Assembly: GCA_021775875.1 (NCBI GenBank)
Contig: JAJFHA010000002.1
Span: 62,001-126,000 of the forward strand
Length of the DNA stretch: 64,000 nt
Source: Hyphomicrobiales bacterium
Lineage (GTDB): Bacteria > Pseudomonadota > Alphaproteobacteria > Rhizobiales > NORP267
Direction of reading: 5' to 3'
Part shown: in pieces, positions 51,117-59,875 of the stretch
Numbering within the stretch: the first letter of the stretch is position 1
Layout of the letters: each line of letters opens with the position of its first letter
Translations under genes and position numbers: made by a program
The notes under the pieces: model-generated
Told to the model about the DNA's origin: nothing
Seen by the model: the letters and a program-made list of their open reading frames with translations, nothing else
Databases searched by the model: none

Positions 51117-52343
51117 ATGCAGTTCAAGTTTCCAAATATACGCCATCTGAATGCGTTCCATGAGGTCGTCAAACATGGCCGGATCAGCATTGCCGCTGAT
51201 CATATATTTCTGTCCCAGCCTGCGATAACGCAGGCGATTGCGAAACTTGAAAAATTCCTGAAAGTGGAATTGTTTGAACGCCAACCCGAAGGCATGTTTG
51301 TTACCGAAGCGGGTGAGATATTTGCCCGCCGGGTTGAGTTGACTTTGAATCACCTCAAAGCCGGCGCGGAGCTGGCGCGCAGGAAGGCATTGCGTGCCGG
51401 GCAAAAATCAACCGGTAGTTTTTACAACAAATTGACGGCGGTGCAGTTACGCACCCTGGTAGCGATGTCGGAAGTTGGAAATTTCAGTCAGGCGGCACGG
51501 AATATCGGAACCTCCCAGCCATCTGTTCACCGGACGGTAAAGGACCTGGAAAAACTGGCTGAAATCCGGTTTTTTGAAACGACCAGGAGCGGTATTTCTC
51601 TGACCCTGCCCGGGGAAATACTGGTCCATCAAATCCGGTTGGCGGCTGCGGAACTGCAACAGGGATACTATGAGATATCGGAATATCTGGGGCAGGATTC
51701 CACACGCATCCGGATCGGCTCATTGCCGCTGTCGCGCACCTCGATTTTGCCCGGCGCAATCGAGGCCTTTCTAAGTGAGAGTGGAAAAGGCATCCAGATC
51801 GTCAATATCGACGGGCCTTATGCTGAATTGTTGCGGGCGTTGCGATTTGGCGAACTGGATTTCATTATTGGGGCGTTGCGTAACCCGGAGCCTGCGGATG
51901 ATGTAGTCCAGGAACCTTTGTTCGAAGACCCGCTGGCAATTGTGGCCGGTGCTGGTCACCCGCTAACAAAAAGGACCAGGATATCGCTTGAAGATACGTT
52001 GGATTACCCATGGATCGCTCCACCAAAAGTGACGCCTTCAGGGTCGTATCTCTTTGAAATGCTGCGCATTCCTGAATTACCGAAGACGCCGGTCAGGATC
52101 GTCACCAGCTCTTTGGTGCTGGTGCGCGGGCTTTTGGCGCGGGGGGATTATGTGACCATTATGTCGCTCAACCAGATGAAGCTGGAACATGAACTCGGGT
52201 TGATTGCGGCGCTTCCTGTTGAGCTGGAAAATAACATGCGACCCATCGGGCTGACATTCAGAAAAGGCTGGCACCCGACACCTGCGCAATCAAGATTTCT
52301 CGATTTGGTCCGCGACCAGTGCCACGACAATGGGTATCAATGA
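51117..52343 (+). CDS. LysR-type regulator with two N-terminal HTH domains
   Basis: 408 residues, about 100 more than a normal LysR. Residues 8-72 are a full LysR winged helix (LNAFHEVVKHGRISIAADHI, then SQPAITQAIAKLEKFLKVEL). Residues 106-172 repeat it (TLVAMSEVGNFSQAARNIG, then SQPSVHRTVKDLEKLAEIRF). Residues 196-400 are the ligand-binding domain (IRIGSLPLSRTSILPGAIEAFL). Divergent from galB with about 148 bases between the starts, it is the probable activator of the lig operon, perhaps with protocatechuate or a pathway product as effector (inferred). The double HTH would let one chain contact two half-sites. Confidence 0.9.
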   Translation: MQFKFPNIRHLNAFHEVVKHGRISIAADHIFLSQPAITQAIAKLEKFLKVELFERQPEGMFVTEAGEIFARRVELTLNHLKAGAELARRKALRAGQKSTGSFYNKLTAVQLRTLVAMSEVGNFSQAARNIGTSQPSVHRTVKDLEKLAEIRFFETTRSGISLTLPGEILVHQIRLAAAELQQGYYEISEYLGQDSTRIRIGSLPLSRTSILPGAIEAFLSESGKGIQIVNIDGPYAELLRALRFGELDFIIGALRNPEPADDVVQEPLFEDPLAIVAGAGHPLTKRTRISLEDTLDYPWIAPPKVTPSGSYLFEMLRIPELPKTPVRIVTSSLVLVRGLLARGDYVTIMSLNQMKLEHELGLIAALPVELENNMRPIGLTFRKGWHPTPAQSRFLDLVRDQCHDNGYQ

Positions 52344-52453
52344 AACGCAAGCTATAGAAAAAATGAATGGCTTGATCCAGTAAACAATTTCGACTGAAAT
52401 GACGACTGTGATAGCTGTCTTGATCAGCGCGAACCAACCCGACCGGACTTTGC

Positions 52454-53401
52454 ATGGCCTCTGAAAATTCAAACACCAATCGACGATCTGTTGTTACGCT
52501 TTTGGGTTTTGGCGAAGCGGCGGCGGCCTTTGTTGCCGGGTGGCGCGAGGATAATCCGGATACGATCTTCAAGGCTTACGATATCAAGACCGACCATCAA
52601 GATGGCTCGGTGCGTGACGGGAAGCGGCGCGACTATGAACGGAATAATGTGGCAGGATGTGGCTCGCTTGTCGAAGCTGTTGAAGGCTCTTCACTTGTTT
52701 TCTCCCTGGTGACAGCCGACCAAGCCTATGCGGCTGCGGAATATGCTGCAAAAGCTCTGGGACCGAATACATTTTTTTTCGATTGCAATTCCTGCGCCCC
52801 GGGCACCAAGCAACGCTCAGCCGAATTGCTGATGAAATCCGGCATTTGTTATGTGGATACAGCTGTTATGTCGCCGGTTCATCCGAAATTGCACAAGTCG
52901 CCGATCCTGATCAGTGGCCCACACGCCGAAGATGGTTTGGAAATATTGACCGAACTGGGCATGGTCGCGCAAATGGTTGAAGGCGAGATTGGCCGGGCAT
53001 CGTCAATCAAGATGGTCCGCTCGATCATGGTCAAAGGTCTTGAAGCACTGGTTGCGGAATGCGTTTTGGCCGGGCACAAGGCCGGTGTTGACGACGTGGT
53101 TCTGGAGTCTCTGGAAAAATCTTATCCGGGGTTCGGGTGGAAAGACCGCGCCGGATACATGTTTGAGCGGATGATTGTTCATGGCAAACGGCGCGCTGCG
53201 GAAATGCGCGAAGTTGCGATTACGGTAGATGATCTCGGCCTCAATAACGGCATGGCGCGGGCGATTGTTGATTGGCAACAATCGATTGGCGACCTCGAAA
53301 TACCGGCTGCGGACATTAAGGATATGGATTTTTCCGAACGGGCAGAAACCATTCTGCAAAGTCTTGGTTTATCCGGTAACCCGAAAAACAAAAATATTTG
53401 A
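52454..53401 (+). CDS. NAD(P)-dependent dehydrogenase, 6PGDH-like with DUF1932
   Basis: 315 residues. VVTLLGFGEAAAAFVAGW is a Rossmann dinucleotide site near the N-terminus; FDCNSCAPGTKQR and VDTAVMSPVHPKLHKSPILISG belong to the beta-hydroxyacid dehydrogenase fold; the C-terminal helices (SIKMVRSIMVKGLEALVAECVLAG and on) are DUF1932. Its target would be a hydroxy acid or aldehyde derived from the ring-cleavage pathway, judging from its place 35 bases before ligC. The specific reaction is unknown. Confidence 0.8.
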   Translation: MASENSNTNRRSVVTLLGFGEAAAAFVAGWREDNPDTIFKAYDIKTDHQDGSVRDGKRRDYERNNVAGCGSLVEAVEGSSLVFSLVTADQAYAAAEYAAKALGPNTFFFDCNSCAPGTKQRSAELLMKSGICYVDTAVMSPVHPKLHKSPILISGPHAEDGLEILTELGMVAQMVEGEIGRASSIKMVRSIMVKGLEALVAECVLAGHKAGVDDVVLESLEKSYPGFGWKDRAGYMFERMIVHGKRRAAEMREVAITVDDLGLNNGMARAIVDWQQSIGDLEIPAADIKDMDFSERAETILQSLGLSGNPKNKNI

Positions 53402-53436
53402 ATTTTGGAATTGACCCAAAATCTGGAGGATTGGTC

Positions 53437-54387
53437 ATGAAGATTTGTGTGGCGGGCGCGGCGGGCGCTTTTGGACAAAAACATCTGGATGCGCTGGAGA
53501 AAATCGACGGGGTTGAAGTCACTTCGATTGTTGGCGGCGAACCGGATGATATTGAGGCCGTGGCTTCGGCTCGCAATATTGGCCATGCCACCAAGGATCT
53601 GGCCGAGAGCCTGACCCGGGATGACGTGGAGGCCGTTATTCTGGCGACCCCGACCCAGGCCCATGCGGCCCAGGCAATTCAATGTATGAAAGCCGGGAAA
53701 CATGTTCTGATCGAAATCCCGATGGCTGACAGTCTGGCGGATTCTCAGGAATTGGTGCGGGTTCAGCAAGAAACCGGATTGGTCGCCATGGTCGATCATG
53801 TGCGGCGCTTCAACCCGCCGCATCAATGGATCCACAGTAAAATTGCGTCGGGTGAATTGAACCTTCAGCAAATGGACGCGCAGACTTATTTTTTCCGCCG
53901 CACCAACATGAATGCACTTGGTTTGCCGCGTACATGGACAGACCATCTTTTGTGGCATCATGCTTGCCATACGGTCGATTTGTTTCAGTACCAGACCGGT
54001 GGCGGCGCGGCCGCGGAAGTGCTCGGCATGCAGGGGCCCAAGCACCCGGAACTCGGGATCGCGATGGATATGACTATCGGCCTGAAGGCATCGTCAGGGG
54101 CGCTCTGCACCCTCTCATTGTCGTTCAATAATGATGGACCGTTCGGCACCAATTTCCGCTATATCTGCGATAACGGAACCTATCTGGTGAGCTATGATGA
54201 TCTCTATGATGGCAACAACAACCAGATCGATCTGTCCGGCGTTGCAGTATCAAATAACGGGATTGAACTGGCGGACCGGGAATTTATTGCTGCAATCCGC
54301 GAAGGCCGGGAGCCGAACAGTTCGGTGGCGCAGGGTCTGTCCGCCATGGAAACCCTGCACAGAATTGAACAGATGATGGGCGCTTGA
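53437..54387 (+). CDS. ligC: 4-Carboxy-2-hydroxymuconate-6-semialdehyde dehydrogenase
   Basis: 316 residues from ATG 53437 (GGAGGA upstream). KICVAGAAGAFGQKHLDAL is the Rossmann NADP site; AVILATPTQAHAAQAIQCMKAGK with HVLIEIPMA and the WHHACHTVDLFQYQTGG segment are those of LigC within the GFO/IDH/MocA family. It oxidises the hemiacetal form of the LigAB product to 2-pyrone-4,6-dicarboxylate, the LigI substrate. The minus-strand MetE-like gene begins its stop at the next base, so the two genes abut tail to tail. Confidence 0.92.
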   Translation: MKICVAGAAGAFGQKHLDALEKIDGVEVTSIVGGEPDDIEAVASARNIGHATKDLAESLTRDDVEAVILATPTQAHAAQAIQCMKAGKHVLIEIPMADSLADSQELVRVQQETGLVAMVDHVRRFNPPHQWIHSKIASGELNLQQMDAQTYFFRRTNMNALGLPRTWTDHLLWHHACHTVDLFQYQTGGGAAAEVLGMQGPKHPELGIAMDMTIGLKASSGALCTLSLSFNNDGPFGTNFRYICDNGTYLVSYDDLYDGNNNQIDLSGVAVSNNGIELADREFIAAIREGREPNSSVAQGLSAMETLHRIEQMMGA

Positions 54388-55404
54388 TTAGAGCTTTTCT
54401 CTAACTAGTGCCGCGCCGGCACCAAGGGCCTGTAACTTGCCAACCGCGACATCGCGCAAAAGCGGGGCCAGCCCACAATTGGTGCAGGCGAGCATGCGTT
54501 CCGGGTCAACGAATTCCATCGCCTTCATCAAGGTATCAGCGACCTGTTCCGGGGTCTCTATATCGGTTGAAGCGACGTCGATGGCTCCGACCAATACGTC
54601 TTTGTCTTTCAGTAATCCGATCAGGTCCATCGGGACTTTTGAGTTGGCGCATTCAAGAGAAACCTGATCAATATCAGACGCGTTGAGGGCCGGGAAAATC
54701 TCTTCATATTGACGCCATTCAGAACCGAGCGTTTCTTTCCAGTCGATGTTAGCCTGAATGCCATAGCCATAGCAGATATGGACGGCGGTAGTACATTTCA
54801 GTCCCTTGCGCGCCACGTTCAGAGCGTCCACGCCCCATTCAACGGTTTCTTTCATAAAGGCGTTGAAGGCGGGTTCATCAAACTGGATCGTATCGACACC
54901 GAGCGCTTCAAGCTCTTTGGCTTCCTGATTGAGTAATTCGGCAAAGGCAATCGCCATATCAGCGCGGGTATCGTAATGGGCGTTGGCGATGGTATCGCAA
55001 ATCGTCATCGGGCCGGGCAGGGTAAATTTCAACCCGCCTTTCACATGAGGGCGCACAAACCGTATTTCATCTGAATGGATCGCGTATTTGCGGCTCACCG
55101 GACCCGTAACTGTCGGGACATCGACTACGTAACGGTCGTCGCGGATGCCCATTTTGGTTTTCTTGTCCCAGTCGATGCCGTCGCAATGTTCCAGAAAACC
55201 ATGGACGAAATGATCGCGAAATTGCTCGCCGCTGGAAACAATATCAATGCCTGCATCTTCCTGCTCTTTAATCCAGATCAGGGTGGCATCACGCTTGCCT
55301 TGTTCCAACTCCGCGCCTTCAAGGCGCCATGGCGCCCACAATGTCTCCGGCTCCGCCAGCCATGATGGTTTTGGAAGTGAACCTGCGACTGTGGTTTTCA
55401 GCAT
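54388..55404 (-). CDS. MetE-like cobalamin-independent methyltransferase
   Basis: 338 residues, the length of the C-terminal catalytic half of MetE. LKTTVAGSLPKPSWLAEPE at the start, FTLPGPMTICDTIANAHYD, DTIQFDEPAFNAFM, and the zinc ligands in VHICYG (H, C) and CTNCGL (C) are present. Such short forms transfer methyl groups from methyltetrahydrofolate or another donor to a thiol. Beside a folate-dependent demethylation locus it may consume the methyl groups released by LigM (inferred). It is divergent from the second DUF1932 gene. Confidence 0.85.
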   Translation of the reverse strand: MLKTTVAGSLPKPSWLAEPETLWAPWRLEGAELEQGKRDATLIWIKEQEDAGIDIVSSGEQFRDHFVHGFLEHCDGIDWDKKTKMGIRDDRYVVDVPTVTGPVSRKYAIHSDEIRFVRPHVKGGLKFTLPGPMTICDTIANAHYDTRADMAIAFAELLNQEAKELEALGVDTIQFDEPAFNAFMKETVEWGVDALNVARKGLKCTTAVHICYGYGIQANIDWKETLGSEWRQYEEIFPALNASDIDQVSLECANSKVPMDLIGLLKDKDVLVGAIDVASTDIETPEQVADTLMKAMEFVDPERMLACTNCGLAPLLRDVAVGKLQALGAGAALVREKL

Positions 55405-55589
55405 TTTCTATTCCTAAAGTTCAGGAGCATGGTTGAATTGCATATACACCTGAAATGTCATTTCCGGTCCATAGACAAAAAGGAAAATTGTTTGTTCCTG
55501 TAAATGTTGTCGGGCGGAGAAAAATCGATAATTATACGGCGTGTAAAATTCTTTTTGGGCCTCGGCTCACAATTTTTTGGGTTTTGATC

Positions 55590-56477
55590 ATGGCGCTTCC
55601 CGTTCTTGGAGTTCTCATGCCCGGTGATATGGGCAACGCCGTCGGCAGGGTTTTGCGCGAACATGGCCACCGGGTTCTGACCTGCCTCGAAGGGCGCTCT
55701 GATCGTACCAGAGGCCTGTCTGAAGCGGTCGGATTGGAAGATGCTGGTGATCTGAATGCGCTGGTCCGGGAAGTGGACATGATCCTGTCGATCCTGCCGC
55801 CTGCAAGCGCATTGTCGCAGGCGGAAGCTGTCGCCGACGCGATGGCGGCGACGGGGGCACATCTTGTATATGTGGATTGCAATGCAATCTCGCCGGAATT
55901 GTCGAAGCAGGTTGGTGTGGCGATTGAGGGCGCGGGCGGGGCTTATATTGACGCTGGCATTATCGGCACCGCGCCGGGTAAGGCAAAACCGCCGCGCTTT
56001 TATGTGAGCGGGGTGGATACATCCCCCATGGAAGCGCTGGACGGCAAGGGCATTGAGGTGATGGCGCTTGCTGGCGGCATCGGCGCGGCATCTGGCATGA
56101 AGATGTGTTACGCCGGGCTTACCAAAGCCAAATGGACCCTCCACACGGCTGTATTGATGACAGCGCAAAAACTGGGATTGAGCGAAGCGCTTTTGGAAGA
56201 GTTTGCCCACAGCCAGCAGGAAGAATTGAAATCCATGAAATTCATGGTTTCTCGTCTACCGGCTGATTCCGGGCGCTGGATTGGCGAAATGGAAGAAATC
56301 GCTGCGACGTTTCGAGATTCTGGCGTCCCGACAGGGTTTCACGAGGGAGCAACGGACATATTCCGGATTTTGTCTGAAACCCCGTTTGCCAGCGAGACCC
56401 GCGAAACAATCGATCCAAATCGTTCGCTGGAAGAGTCCCTCAAGGTTTATGTCGAGCATTTGCCTAAAGCGCCCTAA
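55590..56477 (+). CDS. NAD(P)-dependent dehydrogenase with DUF1932 (second paralogue)
   Basis: 295 residues from ATG 55590; the frame is open back to 55455, but the added residues are unlike the family. LPVLGVLMPGDMGNAVGRVL is the Rossmann site, YVDCNAISPELSKQV and IDAGIIGTAPGKAKPPRFYVSG the catalytic domain, and SGMKMCYAGLTKAKWTLHTAVL the DUF1932 helices. It is a distant relative of the protein at 52454. Its 3' end overlaps the alcohol dehydrogenase stop by three bases. The substrate is unknown. Confidence 0.75.
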   Translation: MALPVLGVLMPGDMGNAVGRVLREHGHRVLTCLEGRSDRTRGLSEAVGLEDAGDLNALVREVDMILSILPPASALSQAEAVADAMAATGAHLVYVDCNAISPELSKQVGVAIEGAGGAYIDAGIIGTAPGKAKPPRFYVSGVDTSPMEALDGKGIEVMALAGGIGAASGMKMCYAGLTKAKWTLHTAVLMTAQKLGLSEALLEEFAHSQQEELKSMKFMVSRLPADSGRWIGEMEEIAATFRDSGVPTGFHEGATDIFRILSETPFASETRETIDPNRSLEESLKVYVEHLPKAP

Positions 56478-57517
56478 AACTCCGTGATCATGGTCACGCC
56501 GGTTTCGGTAAATTCACCGAGCTGTTCCAGCACCTTGGCACCTTCCGCCAAATTGACCCGTTGCTTGATGAGTTTTTCCGGCTTTACTTTGCCGGATGTC
56601 ACCATCGCCATCATGTCGGGGAAAGTGTGCCCGGCCATGGCGTGACTGCCGATAATTTCCAGTTCATGCGCTACCACCCGGTCCATGGGGAGGGGCGGAT
56701 TATTCTCACCACCAAGCAGCAGACCGACCTGGATATGACGGCCCTGTCGGCGCAACGACAGGATCGAGTTGCGGCAGGTAAGGGGGCTGCCGAGCGCGTC
56801 GACCGAAACGTGAGTGCCTCCGCTGGATAAATCCATGATCGCTTCTGGGACATCGTTGGTCTTGAGGCCGTTGATTGTGTGGGCGGCGCCTGCTTCCTTT
56901 GCCAGCGCCAGCTTGTCGTCATCGATATCAATGGCGATCACGTTGGCACCCATGGCTTCAGCAATGACAATGGCAGAGAGACCAACGCCACCACAGGCAT
57001 GGATCGCGACCCATTGGCCCGGTTTGACTTCGGCTTGTTGCGCTATCACCCGGAAAGCAGTTGTGAAGCGGCATCCAAGGCTGCCGCCCACTTCAAAGGA
57101 TACTTCTTCCGGCAACGGTACCAGATTGGCGTCGGCATAGGGGACAGCAACATATTCGGCAAAAGAGCCCCATCCGGTAAAGCCCGGCTGGTATTGATCC
57201 GGGCAAACCTGATGCTGGCCGTCCAGGCAATAGCCGCAATGTCCGCACCCCGATACAACGGGGATGATGGCACGCATACCCGGTTTCCAGTTTCTAACGT
57301 CCGGGCCGACCGCTTCAATGATCCCAGCGCATTCGTGCCCCGGCACATGGGGCAAGGATTTGATATCGTCGTCATGGCCCATCCATGCGTGCCAGTCGCT
57401 GCGGCAAACCCCGTTGGCCATCACCTTCATCACCACGCCGTCGGCGGGAGGTGAGGGGTCCGGAACATTGTCCACATCAATCGAACCCTGGAATTCATGA
57501 AATAGGGCAGCGCGCAT
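56474..57517 (-). CDS. Zinc-dependent alcohol dehydrogenase
   Basis: 347 residues from ATG 57517 (GGAG upstream); the frame is open to 57613 but without a ribosome site. Catalytic zinc ligands are C in NGVCRSDWHAWMG, the H/E in VPGHECAGII, and a later Cys in SLGCRFTTAFRV; the structural zinc has four Cys in CGHCGYCLDGQHQVC. The NAD site is ACGGVGLSAIVIAEAMGANV. It is a full MDR-type enzyme oxidising an alcohol, for example an aromatic or short-chain alcohol. It is divergent from the second TRAP operon. Confidence 0.92.
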   Translation of the reverse strand: MRAALFHEFQGSIDVDNVPDPSPPADGVVMKVMANGVCRSDWHAWMGHDDDIKSLPHVPGHECAGIIEAVGPDVRNWKPGMRAIIPVVSGCGHCGYCLDGQHQVCPDQYQPGFTGWGSFAEYVAVPYADANLVPLPEEVSFEVGGSLGCRFTTAFRVIAQQAEVKPGQWVAIHACGGVGLSAIVIAEAMGANVIAIDIDDDKLALAKEAGAAHTINGLKTNDVPEAIMDLSSGGTHVSVDALGSPLTCRNSILSLRRQGRHIQVGLLLGGENNPPLPMDRVVAHELEIIGSHAMAGHTFPDMMAMVTSGKVKPEKLIKQRVNLAEGAKVLEQLGEFTETGVTMITEF

Positions 57518-58023
57518 TTTTTTCTCCACATTCAAAGCAAGATATGACCTGATAATATGGGCAGGCGTTGGTGACAATGTTTGATTCCAGAATTGGCCCG
57601 TAGGCGATGTCATGTGCTTTTATTGCGGGTGAGCGCATAGCAACAACTTCCAAACAAGATCAAAGTGAGGGACGGTTTATTTTTTGTAATTCATTCAGGT
57701 GACCCGGAAAAACTCTTTTTCCTTTTCTGAAAATCGACAATAAAATACGTTATGTATTTGTAAATATTACGGAAAATTCCCTTATTATCCTTTTGGACTG
57801 TTTCACATCAGCTTGCATCTGGCTTCAAGATTTATGACAGTCAGGGGGTAGGGGTAATTTCAGGCATTGTTTTGTCTGGAATCCGGTCCACCATGGTGCC
57901 GATGGGTGGGAATGCCGGTCAGGGAAAATCGATTTCTTTTCTTGAATTCCGACAAACAAAAAGATGGTGCCAGAAGCGAATTTTTTTGGTGCCGGGTATA
58001 AATTCAGTCAGGGAGAATTAGAA
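57518..58023. other. 506-bp intergenic region between adh and the second TRAP operon
   Basis: No gene is visible. It must hold the promoters of both divergent units. An inverted repeat AAATAC-gttat-GTATTT lies at 57743-57759 in an AT-rich patch, the best operator candidate. The open frame back to 57964 belongs to the binding-protein gene's leader. Confidence 0.5.
57743..57759. promoter_or_regulatory. Inverted repeat in the adh / TRAP intergenic region
   Basis: AAATAC and GTATTT, perfect six-base arms with a five-base spacer, in the AT-rich centre of the gap. It may be a regulator site, but six-base arms can arise by chance in AT-rich DNA. Confidence 0.3.
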
Positions 58024-59145
58024 ATGTCCAAAGATGGGAAATCCCCAATTTCACGACGCAAGTTCCTAAAAACAGGGGCAGCCAGCGTTGCTGGTGGTTC
58101 TGCTGTTCTTGCGATGCCAAGTGTGGCTATTGCTGCGCCGATCGTTCTGAAAGTTCAGGCTGCATGGGGCGGTGGTATCTTTCTTGAATTCGCGCAAGAT
58201 TATGTGAACCGTGTAAACGCCATGTCCGGTGGGTCTTTGAAGATTGACCTGCTTGGTGTTGGCGCTGTGGTGAAAACCGCTGAAATGCAAACTGCTGTTC
58301 ATAATGGTGTGCTTGATGGTGCGCATCTTGTGACCGCTTACTGGTATTCGAAAAGTCCGGTCGCTTCGTTGTTTGGCACCGGTCCATGCTTTGGCTGGAG
58401 CGCCAATGAATTGATGGGCTGGATCCAGTATGGTGGCGGTAAAGCGCTCTATAATGAATTGATGGAAAGCCTCCGTCTCGACATTGTTGGCTTCTTCTCC
58501 GGCCCAATGCCGGCTCAGCCGCTTGGCTGGTTCAATGAGCAAATCACGCAATCATCCCAGATGGTCGGCCTTAAATACCGGACCGTTGGTCTTGCTGCGA
58601 ACGTGCTGCAGGAAATGGGGATGTCGGTTGTTCAGCTTCCCGGCGGTGAAATTCAGGCAGCCATGAAGAGCGGCCTGATTGATGCTGCTGAGTTTAACAA
58701 TCCAACATCGGATAAAGATTTTGGCATGCAGGATGTGTCCAAGCATTATCATCTTGCCAGCTTCCATCAGTCTCAGGAATGTTTTGAGATCATCTTCAAC
58801 AAGGGCCTGTACAACAACCTGCCCTCAGAAGCGCAAGCCATCCTTGAACATGCTTCAGAAGCAGCTTCTGCCGACATGGCCTGGAAAGCGATGGAACGCT
58901 ATTCGCAGGATCTGGTGGCGCTCAAGGAAGAGCATGGTGTCAATGTTTACCGGACACCTGACAGCGTCATGGATGACCAGTTGAAGGCTTGGGATATCAT
59001 CGTTGATCAGTTCAACGCGTCTGACCCGTTCTTCAAGAAGGTGATTGAGTCCCAGCTCGAATGGGCCAAGCGCCATGGTGCATATTCGTTGAACAATTCG
59101 CCGAATTATCGTGGTGCTTACGAGCATTATTTCGGCGACCTCTAG
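58024..59145 (+). CDS. TRAP transporter substrate-binding protein with Tat signal (FcbT1/TakP-like)
   Basis: 373 residues from ATG 58024 (AGGGAG upstream). ISRRKFLKTGAASVAGGSAVLA is a twin-arginine signal (RRKFLK) with cleavage after AIAA or nearby. The mature protein shows VQAAWGGGIFLEFAQDYVNRVN, the VLDGAHLVTAYWYSKSP region, GFFSGPMPAQPLGWF and the ligand Arg in GLKYRTVGLAANVLQEMG. The Tat route and length match the mannitol/chloroaromatic or 2-oxoacid TRAP group. It is followed by a stem-loop, then the membrane subunits. Confidence 0.9.
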   Translation: MSKDGKSPISRRKFLKTGAASVAGGSAVLAMPSVAIAAPIVLKVQAAWGGGIFLEFAQDYVNRVNAMSGGSLKIDLLGVGAVVKTAEMQTAVHNGVLDGAHLVTAYWYSKSPVASLFGTGPCFGWSANELMGWIQYGGGKALYNELMESLRLDIVGFFSGPMPAQPLGWFNEQITQSSQMVGLKYRTVGLAANVLQEMGMSVVQLPGGEIQAAMKSGLIDAAEFNNPTSDKDFGMQDVSKHYHLASFHQSQECFEIIFNKGLYNNLPSEAQAILEHASEAASADMAWKAMERYSQDLVALKEEHGVNVYRTPDSVMDDQLKAWDIIVDQFNASDPFFKKVIESQLEWAKRHGAYSLNNSPNYRGAYEHYFGDL

Positions 59146-59180
59146 ACGCTTCCAATAGGCGTTAACGATCCAAAGTGGAT

Positions 59181-59208
59181 CGGGGCGGCACGATTATGTG
59201 TCGCCCCG
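59181..59208 (+). terminator. GC-rich stem-loop between TRAP binding-protein gene and small permease
   Basis: CGGGGCGGCAC and GTGTCGCCCCG pair over 11 positions with one GT wobble around a six-base loop, 36 bases after the stop, without a T run. Like the stem at 18972 it follows a binding-protein gene and precedes membrane subunits, so it probably sets their mRNA ratio. Confidence 0.7.
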
Positions 59209-59269
59209 GCTTGCCTTAATTGTGCATGCGCTTACCATCCAATTAAATTTCCTGTCAGAAGGTGCGGAA

Positions 59270-59875
59270 ATGGACCGGATACCGAATTATATCGACAGTT
59301 TGACCACATGGGTCGGCAAGGCTTTTGCCTGGTGCATCGTGATTTTGACCTTTTCCACCCTTTACGAAGTGGTGGTCCGCTACGCATTTAATGACCCCAC
59401 GACGTGGGCGTTCGATATGAGCGTGCAAATGTATGGCGCGCTATTCATGATGACCGGCGCGTATGCCCTCGGACAGGGGGCCCATGTGCGCGGTGATGTG
59501 GTGTACCGGTTGCTGCCATTGCGGGTGCAGGCGAGCATTGATCTGACACTTTATATCCTGTTTCTGATTCCGGGTATGCTGGCCCTGATATTTTATGGAT
59601 ACGGTTTTGCCGAGGATTCCTGGTTTTACCGGGAAGTGAGCTGGAACAGCCCGGCACGTATTCAGATTTATTTTTTCAAAACCCTTATCCCGATTGCCGG
59701 ATTTCTTGTCCTGTTGCAAGGCATCGCGGAAATTATCCGCTGCATTCACTGCATCAAGCATGGTGCCTGGCCGGTCCGGCTTCATGATGTGGAAGAAACT
59801 GACGCGATCCTGATGCGTGAGCAGATGGAACTTCGCGAACAGGAAGAATTTCACAAGGCGAGGGCAGAGAAATGA
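59270..59875 (+). CDS. TRAP transporter small permease (DctQ family)
   Basis: 201 residues from ATG 59270 (AGAAGG-like site upstream); the longer frame from 59198 overlaps the hairpin region and is rejected. Four hydrophobic helices are visible, with VVRYAFNDPTTWAFDMSVQMYGALFM and GAHVRGDVVYRLLPLR as DctQ features. The C-terminal 30 residues are charged (EEFHKARAEK), longer than in the paralogue at 44503. It overlaps the DctM gene by four bases. Confidence 0.88.
   Translation: MDRIPNYIDSLTTWVGKAFAWCIVILTFSTLYEVVVRYAFNDPTTWAFDMSVQMYGALFMMTGAYALGQGAHVRGDVVYRLLPLRVQASIDLTLYILFLIPGMLALIFYGYGFAEDSWFYREVSWNSPARIQIYFFKTLIPIAGFLVLLQGIAEIIRCIHCIKHGAWPVRLHDVEETDAILMREQMELREQEEFHKARAEK

Noticed and set aside
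55458-56210. A 250-codon minus-strand frame under the second DUF1932 gene
   Set aside because: Plus strand shows the Rossmann and DUF1932 motifs; the minus frame resembles no known family and has Cys/His/Arg-rich mirror composition.
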